Positions 45,711 to 57,700 of a DNA stretch of 64,000 bases are shown in pieces; the stretch's first letter is position 1, and the number at the start of each line of letters is the position of its first letter. The DNA comes from Caprimulgus europaeus (lineage: Eukaryota; Chordata; Aves; Caprimulgiformes; Caprimulgidae), in assembly GCA_907165065.1 (NCBI GenBank), contig OU015541.1:1550001-1614000 (forward strand), written 5' to 3'. The notes under the pieces were generated by a model. That model was not told where the DNA came from. It made no database searches and worked only from the letters and a program-made list of their open reading frames with translations. The position numbers were made by a program, and so were the translations under genes.

Positions 45711-48700
45711 CTAAGAAATCCAGGTGAAATCCTTGTCGTTCTCCCCAGAGTTGTCCTGCTCCTGCGGAGAGTCGACGTCCTTGTCATCATCTAAAATCAC
45801 GTCGTCTTGCGACATTCCCACGTCATCCTTCCACTTGATGTCGTCGTCGTCGCCCATCTCCTCATCTCCTTCCACTTTGATGTCATCTGGGTCTTCCATG
45901 TACTGGCCTTCCCCGGGGTAGCACTCGTCTGGAGAGCCCTCTCCCCCGTTGTGGTCCAGGTGAGCAGCCATGCCCCGACCAGAGCAGTCGGCACAGACGC
46001 CGTGGCGGCGGGAGCCGTGCTTGATCCCCACGCTGGCCGCGGACATGAACACGCGGTTGCACACTTTGCAGACGTATTTTTTATCTTTGCTGTGGACCTG
46101 CAAAAGGAGAACGATCAGGAAAGTGAATGCCAATGAGAGCTGCAGGGAAGGACACACTCCCCTGTCCTGCTGCAGAGGTAAAACCACCACAGCCCAGGTC
46201 GGCAGCCTGAGATCGTCCTGGGCTTTCACCGCGCACTCGGACCCACCAGGATTAACTCAGCCCTGGAACGGTGTCATACGATGGAAGCTCCTCTTGAGGC
46301 TGCCATTTGATCATCAAACTCATAGTTTTGAGAGCAACTTTTACTATTTGAATTTTTTCCTCCCCTTTTCTTGTTGTTTTCCTGGGGTGCAACAGTTGCA
46401 CTGTGCCACCACGAGGAAAACTTTTTAAAAGGAAAGAAAAAAAGAAAACCCCAAACAAACCCCCCCAGCCCCAAGCACTGGCTCCCTGCAGAGCACAGCA
46501 GAACAGCTCACGTTCAAACTGGTGTCAGTGTCACGTGTGCCATGGTAATTTAGTGGCTTCTCTCCTGATCCCACTGCTGCCAAGAACCAAAGAGTAGGAG
46601 CACCGTTAACTCCTCTTTTAACTCTAAAATAACGCAGCCAAATGCACTCTGACCTCACTTCTGACAGCTCTGGTGGCTGAAAAATGGTTTCTGGTCTATA
46701 AATCATGGTGCATTTTATGTCTGGGAATAACAGGCACAAGGAGCTACTGCACCTACAGAATCAGCAGTAAGTGTGAGTGTGAAAATGCTCTGCAGGACAC
46801 CAGAAATCACTTCAAGATTCAAACTTCCCTACACAACGAACAAAATTCCATACAGAAAAACACAAAAAGCACAAAAACACCTAATCCAAGGTGAAACCTG
46901 TCGCTGGCTGCTTTTGCTGTGTGTGGAAGGCAAGGAGCTTGCTCCAAACATTCACCTGCTCTTCTCCCAAAGGAAACAGCCAACAAGTGCAGCAAGAACT
47001 GAATTCCACCACAAGAAGCCTCGTCAGGTACTTTCATTTATATAGATATATATATATTTAAAAATACATTTTAAAATATATATAATATATAAATTTTTTA
47101 CACACTAACACCACACCAGACAGCCCAGGAGCTTGCCCAGGCCAGTGCCCTGCCACTGGCAGGAATCAGCAGGAGATATTTTGGGTGTAGAAGCAAAGGA
47201 AGATCCACCTGGTATTAACTACACTGTGCAGTGACCACTGATTTGGGGTTGAAACAGCAAACTGTTTCCTGCAGACCATCAGCTCACCAGAGCCTGTGGG
47301 CACCTATCACCCCTGTTTAATCCTTTTTTAAACTCATTTATTCTTTCCATGCTCACAACAGCCTGCAGGAAAGGTTTTGTTGGTGGGTGTAGCCTGGTGA
47401 GGTCAGCTGCTCCTGCCCCAGCACGGGATCACCTGCTCTCACAACTGGATTCTCCGTAACCCCGAGCTCATGGCTCATCCAGAACATCCAGCTGAGCTAA
47501 AGGTATTTGGGAAAAAGACAAATTGACCCATCTTACCCCCTCAGCCCTCACTACCGCAGGACACTCACTCAGGCTTTGTACTGCCCCGGTCCCAACCGTG
47601 TTCAAAGCCCGTGAGCTCTCTGATGCGCTCCGGCTCCAGGTTCTCCTCGCTCTGAGCTAGTCCCCACCACGTATTCGTCAACTGCATCAAGTCAAGTCAT
47701 TGTATTTTATTTCTTTTGAACTACATCTCAGCTTTTTTCAAAAAGCAGTTGGACAGAGCTGCTCAAAGTCATCTAACAGGCTCCACAGGTACCGCTCATT
47801 TCAAACTGCCAGAAGAAAGGTTCTTCAGGCATCAGAAGCTGAACAGGATTACAGAAGGTGGTCAAAGGTGCAGAAGAGAGGCTGAAAGAGCCACAGCAAA
47901 AAAGAAATTATAAACCAGGTATCAAAATGATGCATAACTGAAGTAGCTGTTAAAAACCTGATCATCTGCCACCTTCTTTTCCAACGCTGACAGTTTAGTC
48001 AGCATATTCAAAATGAATTGTATTACTGGATGCACTGAGCAGAAATTAATCCTATTTCCCTCACCACCAAATTACTCAGTGTTAAACACAGAAACCGTGT
48101 CTGGCCCTCAGTATCTGGTAACACCATTAAGAACATCTTCTAACTGACTCAGTACCAATATTCCAAAGGAGAAGGGGGAAAAATGTTGTGCTGATACCCT
48201 AAATTTCTGAAAGAATTTTAAAAAGGGAAGTTCTCAGAAATTAAAAGGATGGAGGCAACCAGCTGGCACAACAAGGTGTTCCCTGCTGCAAAACCAGCAC
48301 CAGAGGTTGGATCCTGTGCACTTGCAAGGTTTCTAATTTTCTCTACAAGCTAATTAAAGGGGCAACAGACCTCGCTGGCACTCATTACTGAAATAACTAC
48401 GCAGAAACTATGTGCTCTTCCACAATATCACCTCTATACCAAGCTTTAAGAAAACACTTTAAGATGGTAAATTAATTTTCCCCTGAAAAAAAAGAAATAT
48501 ATATTAAAAAATAATCAAAATTTGGCTTAAAATTTTGTTTCTGAAGCAGCTGTGAAAAGCCAGACCACGGCAGCAGCCAGCCTCATCGGCTTGGAGCAGC
48601 TGTCTTTAAGGAGTAATGTTATTTTTGATAACTAAGCATTGCCAGACCAGAGCAGCTTTGCCTCAAATCCTTCTTGCTGAGTGATGTATTTCAAAGCTTT

Positions 48701-51700
48701 CTACACAGAGTCATTCAACCTATTAAAAACAATTTCCCTTTTCCACCCTGTGGACAGCACGAGCCATTCTGCCCCCCGTCCCCGCCGCCCGGGCTCTCCC
48801 CGGCAGGCAGCCAGCCGTGCTGCACAGCGAGCTGGGGTTTGCCTTTGAAAGGTGGGAGACAAAAAAAGATACTGAAGAAGTCTTCAGAGGGGGAAACAAA
48901 ACAGAGACCCAGCCTCCAGCTGGAGCTCCTGTTATCTTTAACCTGAATAAAGAGCCGTTTCCCCCCAGCGCTGCCCTCTCACCAGGGTGTGCCGCTTCAT
49001 GTGCTCCCGGCGCGTGAACTTCTTCCCGCAGATCTCGCAGGGGTAAGGTCTTTCCCCCGTGTGGGATCGCATGTGTCTCTTCAGGATGCACTGGTGCATG
49101 GCTGAAAAGCTGCAGTACGGGCACTTGAACTTCTTCCTGATGACTGTGAATTCGTTGACTGTAAGGGAACAAGCAGAACACACAGGTTACTGCCAGAATG
49201 TCTCAACACGGTCCGTCCTCTCATTTATTATTGCACTGTTAAATTAGTTCACTGTGAAATCACTCTCACCTCTTAGCCATCTACAGGTTTTAAATCCTTA
49301 TACTATTATATTACTAAAGTATTTTATATAAAGTATCATATGTTTTATATATTATATAATTATAGTATGAAAATGAAGAACTTCAGGTACCTTCATGAGA
49401 GAAGCTTTTGAACAAGCCATTTAGCAAATCTGTAACACACATTGCCTAATGCTTGTTAAAGAGCAAATAAAGAGGGCAGACAATCTGCTAGAGTCCTGAT
49501 TTGTTATCATGAAATATCCTGAATATCAATACCTGAAATTCTAAGATAATTATGTGTGGAAGAAATCGTGGAGAAGACCACAAGGATAACACCCCTTTGG
49601 TTTTATTAGTGGGGTGATGCAGGAACATCATCACCCACCCCAGGAGTATTTCAGTGAAGGTGCAGACTCAAGGTTATTCAGAAGAAACAGGGTAATTAGG
49701 ACAAACACAGGCTACATTATCCAACTCTCAACTAGTATTACCATTACAGAAATACAAAAGGATGCAAAATGTTGATTTACAGCAAGCCTCCTTACAAGAC
49801 AACTGCATAGAACCCTTGATGGACTCTTCCTGCCCCTACAAATTGCATTTGAACCAGAGAAGGGATGAATTCTTCAAAACCACCCTGACATTGCTGATTT
49901 TTCTTGTCATCTCCTTAGAAGCACACTGGAAGCAAACCCAGGGGACACAGACAGGACTGACAGCCCCAGGGTCTGATGTGCCAGAAGAACGCACGTGGCA
50001 GCTGCCTCGGCGTTTCCTCCTCCAAACAACGTCAAGGTGGCTGGAAGCAGAGTATTTGCTATTGCCTGAAAACATCCACTCACTACAAACTTGGAAGCAC
50101 TTGTCCACATGGATATGATGTTTAAATCTCCACCTTCTAAAATTCTATTGCTTTCCATTAGTATGTTAATTTTCACCCACTTTTCTGCCAGTTATCGTCC
50201 TTTCTCACAGCAATAGAGCGTTTACACAACAAGGAGGGGAAAAAAGAAGAACACAAGTTCCAGTGAATCACCTGAAGTTATTGTGTATGGAAATGGCTCT
50301 TGGTAAATGAACACAGTCCATGCAGGAGAGCTGAGGGAAATGCCAGACCCACTGTATGGTTTCTAATATACTCAGTACTTTGCAATATTTTTAGGTGTTC
50401 ATTGAAATGTTACCTCCTACAAATGCCCTACGAGCTGAAGGCACCCTGCATGCTCTCCATATTCCACAGAATATGGAGATAATAATAATAATAACTCCCT
50501 GGGAGTTACTGTACACTGAAAACACACACTTAAAAATGGCTTTTTTAAAAAAACTCAGTAGGCCCATGTACCCAGTGTTGTTTAATGCCCAATTTGTGGG
50601 CTTTTATTTTTCCCTTCTGTTTTTTATAGTTTACTTTGTCTTGTATTTGCAATACAGATCAAACAAGGTGAGAAGTAACTACCTTTGTCACTCATGGAAA
50701 CCCAGAGTAAACTACATCCTGCTGCAAGGGAGACACATCTGTAAATAAGGCAGCACCACCCTTCGTAACCAGAACAAACATTTCAACACCAGCTCATCTC
50801 AGAAAGGGACACCAAGAGATTTTTTATTGCTCTAACACAGACCAAAAGCACGGTTCAAGATCTTAACAGTTGCTGTGATATGGATTTCGTATTGGCATTT
50901 GCTTTGACTGTTTGGAATGAAACAAATCCTCCACTTTGTGGAAGAAATACTCCCTTTGATCAGCAGTTGGAATTGGATCTAATATTCTTACACACTTTTT
51001 TGAGGTCCTATCTTGCAGCTCTGGGCTGCTCAGGATGCTCTCCATCCTATGGCTGCTTTTATTCTTTTCTGGTGCTTTAGAGGTTTTTTTTTCAGCACAT
51101 TAGTAAAGCAACTACAGCAAATAGCAATTTTATGACACAAAGCTATTTATGATAAATATGTTTCCAGTTTGATCTTGTAACTGCTCGAGCATTAGGGACA
51201 GCCCACACAAACACCTCATGTTCCCCAGGATCACTATAAACCTATTACCACAGAGTCTAGACAAGGTAAGCGAGCTCTAAGCTGATCAGGGGGAGTCAAG
51301 AGGGGACATGTAACCTCCTTGCTCCAGTCCAAGGCCATGCCCAGTGCTCCACACCACAGCCACCCCACAGCCAGCAGGACGAGCTGCCCCACAAGCCAGG
51401 TTTCACCACCTCAAACACCGGCATGGAAACTCTCACAACACCCAGATCCCAGGATGACGAAGCAGAAGCGCTTTAGAGAAGAGAACACCACAAAATCCCC
51501 TATTTCCTACCTCACCAGACTGCACCTGATCCTGCCACTTCCCAAATGACCAGATGCCACCTCATTTACTGTCCCTTCGCTGAGCTACTGGCGAGGCTGC
51601 AAAGGCAACTCCAAACCTCTGGTGGGTGCAGAGCCTGCACCAGGGGCACACACAAACTGCCCTCTGCTCCCAGCACACACACACACCCCTATTTCCAACA

Positions 51701-54700
51701 ACACATTCCTCACACTTCCTCATTTCAGCATCCCTCACATTTACTTTTGCCTATATTCAGCTTAAATCGCTCAAGAATACCATTTTCAGCTTCTAGTATA
51801 AATATGTAATAAATATGCTTATATTTAAAGACAGTCACAGAACACTTTTTGCAGCTCTAGTTTTATTGAAAACTATTTTTTTCCACCACATAGCCACATA
51901 TTTTGTTCTTGTAGCTACAAAAAACACCTGAAAAATACCAACATTGTTAGAAAAATGACTGTATTGCAGAGGAAACATTTTCACAGTACTGTTAAATATA
52001 TGCACCCACAAGTACATATATTTCATGAACAACATACCAGCTTTGGTACAGGTATCATCTGACAATATTTTATCAAGTTTAGGTATAGCAGCATTAAGGT
52101 CCTCAGAAGTCATCTTTAATAAGATCACCAAGACCATTCACAGCAGCACCACAGACACTGGACACAACTAGAGGAAGAATAGCACCAAGAAATGGAGAAC
52201 ATGATACCAACAGTGTCACAGGAAAAACCTATGGACTCCAGGTCACTAAAATATTTACAGATGTGGATTTTTAAAACTGACACAAAAATGCTTGGAAAAA
52301 AAAAGCCTTTGGTATTGCCATCTCAAGTAACTTATTTTACTGAGGCTGTGAAATGAAATAGGCTCCGACATCCCTGCCCTGAGAGAAGGGAAAGCACTGG
52401 TGATTCACTACCTGATAGAGCTACTTTGTGTTAACTGTGAGTAGTTAACACTCCCTGAAATACTCCGCTCATTTGCCAAGAATTCACAAACTTTAAGACC
52501 ACCTTGTCCACTTCATCCTCGTTATATTTAAGGTTAGAAATCCCAAGACATAATTTAACTGTCGAAATCACAGTTTTCCTATCATCTTCCCATGCTGTTT
52601 TCTAACAGAAAAATCCTGCTTTTAAGAAGTTTTCTACACCAGCCCTGTGAGCCTCCTGTGGTTCTAACATTTAAAAAACCCGGTCCTGATTCTGCAGGGC
52701 AGCGCTGGAAACTGTCGGTGCTGGAGGCGGGGAGCGCTCGGACGGACGGGAAAACCTCGATCAGGGAGAGTGAGTTCACCTGACCATAGAAAAATAGTTC
52801 CATGTTGAATTAAATTCTCAAATAAGAGAAAAAGGAACAAATGTAAAGTGTCACTAGCTACTATTATGGGAACAAACCTTTTAAAATTTGCTGGAATTAC
52901 TTTTCCTGACATCTTTTCTGATTTAGACAAATTGACTACACCACTCCCCAATTTCCAGATAGGACTCATTTCGTCACAACTTTTTCTTCTGGCTCAGCCT
53001 TCTCCTTCCCCACTTGCTCTTTATTTAAGAGTAGAGTAAATTATGAGGCAATCAAAGTGACACCTGTAACAAGGGAAGCTGACAGACTATAACTACGTGT
53101 ATTCACAGAGAGAGGTGCTCCACAATGCTGGAGGAGGCAATGGGAACAACAACAACACAGTGAACATGACACTGAGAAAAAAGAAGATTGAAGCAGGGTG
53201 CACTATGCTGATTACAGAGGAACACATTCTCAACTCTGACCATGCTCTGCTCAAAAGAAGAGGAAGAACTAATCCAAGCAGGGAAGCTCTGGCTTCCTGA
53301 CTCGGACGCAGCACAGAGCTGTCTCCCTGACGCTCCAACCCCCAGCAGGGGCGGGCAGGGCAGTGCAGCACCAGAACGCTCCTGTTCCCCCTCCCCGAGA
53401 GCAAGGGCAGCAGGAACCTGAGGAGCTCTCTCAGCTACAGCTTTCCACAGGAAACAGCTTGGCAAGAAACTCTCCCCTGGAGATCTCCAGGCTGCTCGAG
53501 TCCTGCTTTGTGCACAACCAAATATTCCTCATTTTTGTCTCCCTGAGATGCCACAATATTATGAGAAAGAATTTATCTGAAGAACTCTAAAGATGATCCG
53601 TGGAAGTTGCTTTTGTCTCCTCAGCTGTCTTGTCCATTAAAGAAAGCAACCCTACAATGCTACAGCTCAAGCTGCTGACAAGCTGTGCTGTACTCAGAGC
53701 AGATGGAAAGCACCACACTTTTGCTACTTGTGTTTATACTCTAGTTTTGCACATAAATATGTAGCAAGAGACACAGAAATAGTCAATCTTTTTAAAAAAA
53801 TAAATCCATTTCATATAATAAAACAGGGATTGTGGTAAGACTCCTACCCTCCAGTAACAACCATTCCTGATTTTGTATGCACACCCCAGGTTACAATTAA
53901 ATCATTTATGTAAAGCTCCTCAGTTTTAACAGCACACATGCAGTCTGGCTAAAGATATTACAACACATAAACCAAGTCAGTCAGGAAAACTGACAGGGTT
54001 CCTGAAAGCCACAGCCCTGCTCCAGTATGTTTTCTAAACAGTCCTCAAAGTACTCAAACAGAACATCAATAAAATACAGCGAGCCCTGCAACAACTTTCA
54101 AGCCCAAACAATACACCCTGCTGCACATTTGGACAAGCAGAGTGTTTTTCTCCCTTAAATGACACAGAAAACCAGACTTTATAAGCAGCTCCCAGGGCTG
54201 GGCAGCCCAGAGCTGCCACAGCTCCTCATCTCCAGCAGAAAACCCCTGAAATGCCCAAATTGTCTAACGGACAGAGCACTAGAGCAGAACTCAGAGACTG
54301 AGTTCTATGATTAAATCTATTGCTAGCATGCTCACAAGCTGAGGTATGTTATTTTCCCAGGGAATACAAGGAAAACACCACCATTTCTTTTATAAAGCAC
54401 TTTGAGATCTACTGATAAAAAAGAAAAGTTTAAGGCAGGATAAGCTCACAGTATGATTGCACCAGTAAGATGGCCAAAGTGCCCACTATATGGACTGACA
54501 AAAGTTATTTTCATGTAAAAATTGCACCATGGCTGCAGTCAGAGAGTATCTGGAACCAGCACATTACCAACCTGACCAGCTTTGGGGAGTTACTCTACTG
54601 TATTACACCTGTGGTGCTTTTATTTGCAGCACAAGAACAATGGAACAATTTGCTTTTCCTAATTTCCAAGTGTCTCATGTACACAACAGCAGCTACACAT

Positions 54701-57700
54701 CCTCAGGAGCCTCGTTTTGTCCTACACTGCCCAAAAGCTCCAACCCCCCAGCTGGGCAGAGCCCAGGTAACAGGCTCTCAGGTGGTCAGTGAGGTTCTGC
54801 CGTGTCCCAAAGCCCTTGCCACAGGAGAGACACACACAAGCACGCTCGCTCGAGTGCACGGACAGCAGGTGCTGGTTTAAGTCTGTCTTGTCTCCAAACA
54901 GCCTGGCACAGTCACTGTGCCAAGGACACAGGGCATCTTCTTCCAGGTGAAGTGGGTGGGTTTCTCATGCTGATCCATGTTTGATTTCAGAGGGAGGCTG
55001 GCAGGGCATCTGGAGCAGTGGCACGGGAGGAGCGTGGAGCCAGGGTGCTGCTGAGGATCATGGAGCCAGGGTGCTGCTGAGGAGCACGGAGACAGGGTGC
55101 TGGGGAGGAGCACGGAGACAGGGTGCTGGGGAGGAGCACGGAGCCAGGGTGCTGGTGAGGAGCTGGAGCCAGCGTGCTGGTGAGGAGCGTGGAGCCAGGG
55201 TGCTGGTGAGGAGCACGGAGCCAGGGTGCTGGTGAGGAGCACGGAGCCAGGGTGCTGGTGAGGAGCATGGAGGGGGAGCGTGGAGCCAGGGTGCTGGTGA
55301 GGAGCACGGAGACAGGGTGCTGGTGGGGAGCACGGAGACAGGGTGCTGGTGGGGAGCACGGAGACAGGGTGCTGCTGAGGAGCCTGGAGCCAGGGTGCTG
55401 CTGAGGAGCCTGGAGCCAGGGTGCTGCTGAGGAGCACGGAGACAGGGTGCTGCTGAGGAGCACGGAGACAGGGTGCTGGTGAGGAGCACGGAGCCAGCGT
55501 GCTGGTGAGGAGCACGGAGCCAGGGTGCTGCTGAGGAGCATGGAGCCAGGGTGCTGCTGAGGAGCATGGAGACAGGGTGCTGCTGAGGAGCACGGAGCCA
55601 GGGTGCTGGTGGATGTGCTCCTTCAGCTCTGCTGCACAGTGGAAAACCCTCCTGCAGAAACCACAGCTCAGCCTCTTGGCTAAGGCTGCACCCAGGCTGT
55701 CGGTGGTCATGCCCATGTCTTCACATCTCCAGAAACTCGTACCTAGAACACAAATACACAGGTGCATGGACAAGTCAGTGTCTCCTGCCACACAGTAATG
55801 CCACTTTATAACACTATTTTTCTCTCCACTTACCTGAATCGGAGTTATCAAACCGCCAAAGTGCTAAAAATCCATCACAAGTGGCCTGCAAATGAAAAGC
55901 ATATTTAAGTTGAGGCAATCATTTACACCACAGCTGTCTTCTTAGCACTCAGGCTCCCCCCTTATCGTTGCCTTCACTCCCTTCTTTAAGAGAAGCTCAT
56001 CCCTGACTTGGCAACACCATTTGCCTTTACAGAGCTTCCACTGCCAAGTGAACTGGGCTGTATTTTGCAAGACTTGGTACTTAAGGACAGTAACCAACAT
56101 GCCTGCTTGGGTCCTGGGTTTCTTCCTTTTTAAAAAATAAAATCCTGGAAGTCCTGAGTCTCCTGAAGTGAGACTCAATTTTCAGTCTCACTCAGCATCC
56201 AGAGCTCCCACTCAGGCCAGTGGGAAACACTGAGTAGAAAAACGTCTAACAAAAAGAAAGGGAATTTCTTCCTTTTTCCCTACACCCCCATGTTTTCTTT
56301 CCATACAGAAAACACCTTTTGCACAGCTCCCTTTATGCAATGCTTTCTGGCATTGCTCATCCAAATTATAAATAAAAGCTGATTTTTTTTTTTATTTATT
56401 TTTTTTTCCCCATAAAGCATTTGCAATATGCCAGCGTGCAGCAGATGGCAACCCTCTATGAGGCAGAGGCACGATGCAGCCTGGGCAGGTCTGCTGGAGA
56501 CCGGGGAAGCGGCCACCAGCCGCTCTTACCAGCTCACTTTGCTCTGAGATGACTGCAAAGGGAAGGAAAAAAAAAAATAATAATAAAAAAAAAAATCTGT
56601 GTTTCCACCTGTTTGTTTAATGGAACTTAAAGCCTCAATTAAAAATATTCAGAATAATAAATGCCACAGGAGGCTAGGGATTTTATGTCCAACTCCTGAC
56701 TCCTGTAATACCGAAAGCTGGCGTGCTTCTATCTGAATTTAGACAGGTACATGAAACCCAAATGCAAAACAGAAGTGGGCAACGCTCTCAGCTATCTTTA
56801 TGCCATTATTATATTCCTGTAGGCAATGTTTTGCAAACAAAGGGATTTACAATAAAAAGGGTATGTGTATTTTATTTAAAAAAAAAAAAAATCAAACCAA
56901 CAGTTTTTTGAACACAAGTTCTGTTGAGGTGAGGCAGAAAGGATTAAATTAGGACAGCACCAGCCCTGAGATCTGACAGACTTCTAGTTTTAAAATTACC
57001 TGTATTAAAAAAAAAAAGCACTAACAGATCTAAGTATTTGGTCTTCCAAAGTGCTCCTAACTGGGGAGGAGAATTTGATTAAACAGGTACCTCTGAATTT
57101 AAATTTCTTTGCATTTTCCCCCACGATCTTACCTGGGCTGAGGAAGGCACCTCTCCTTTTACTCCTTTTAGCATGGTTTCTGGTGACATTTCACCAGAAG
57201 AGCAGCTCTCGGGGGGGCTCAGAGAGGCAAGGTGTGCTGAAGGCAGCGGGGGGAGATGGTGCTTCCACTTTGCCATCACATTCGCCCCTTGAACGATTCA
57301 AGTTGGTGCCAGGCCCTGGGGAACACAGGAAACGAATCTCACCCACGTGAATTAGCACCAGCTGGTGGTTTTTAAAAAGGCCTTATCTTCTGTCACCGGG
57401 AGGGAACGCAGCAGGACAGCGATGCCAGGCTTTTGGGTTGCTTTATTTAGTTTATTTATTTATTTTCAAGCCAGCCTCCCCACCCAAAACGCCTCTCCCG
57501 TGCGCGACGCCACGGTCACTAGAGAGTCCGTCGGGAGAAAGCAGCGCAAATATCCAGAGCAATCCCATTTCTTGGAAAAACACAGTTTCAAACAGACATT
57601 TCCATCTTCAAGTAACACACAGACAAACTTCATCCTACTACTGACTTCAGGAAAAATTATGTTAGAGGCTCAGAGCTCCGGATTTGACCGTCGTGTTTGA

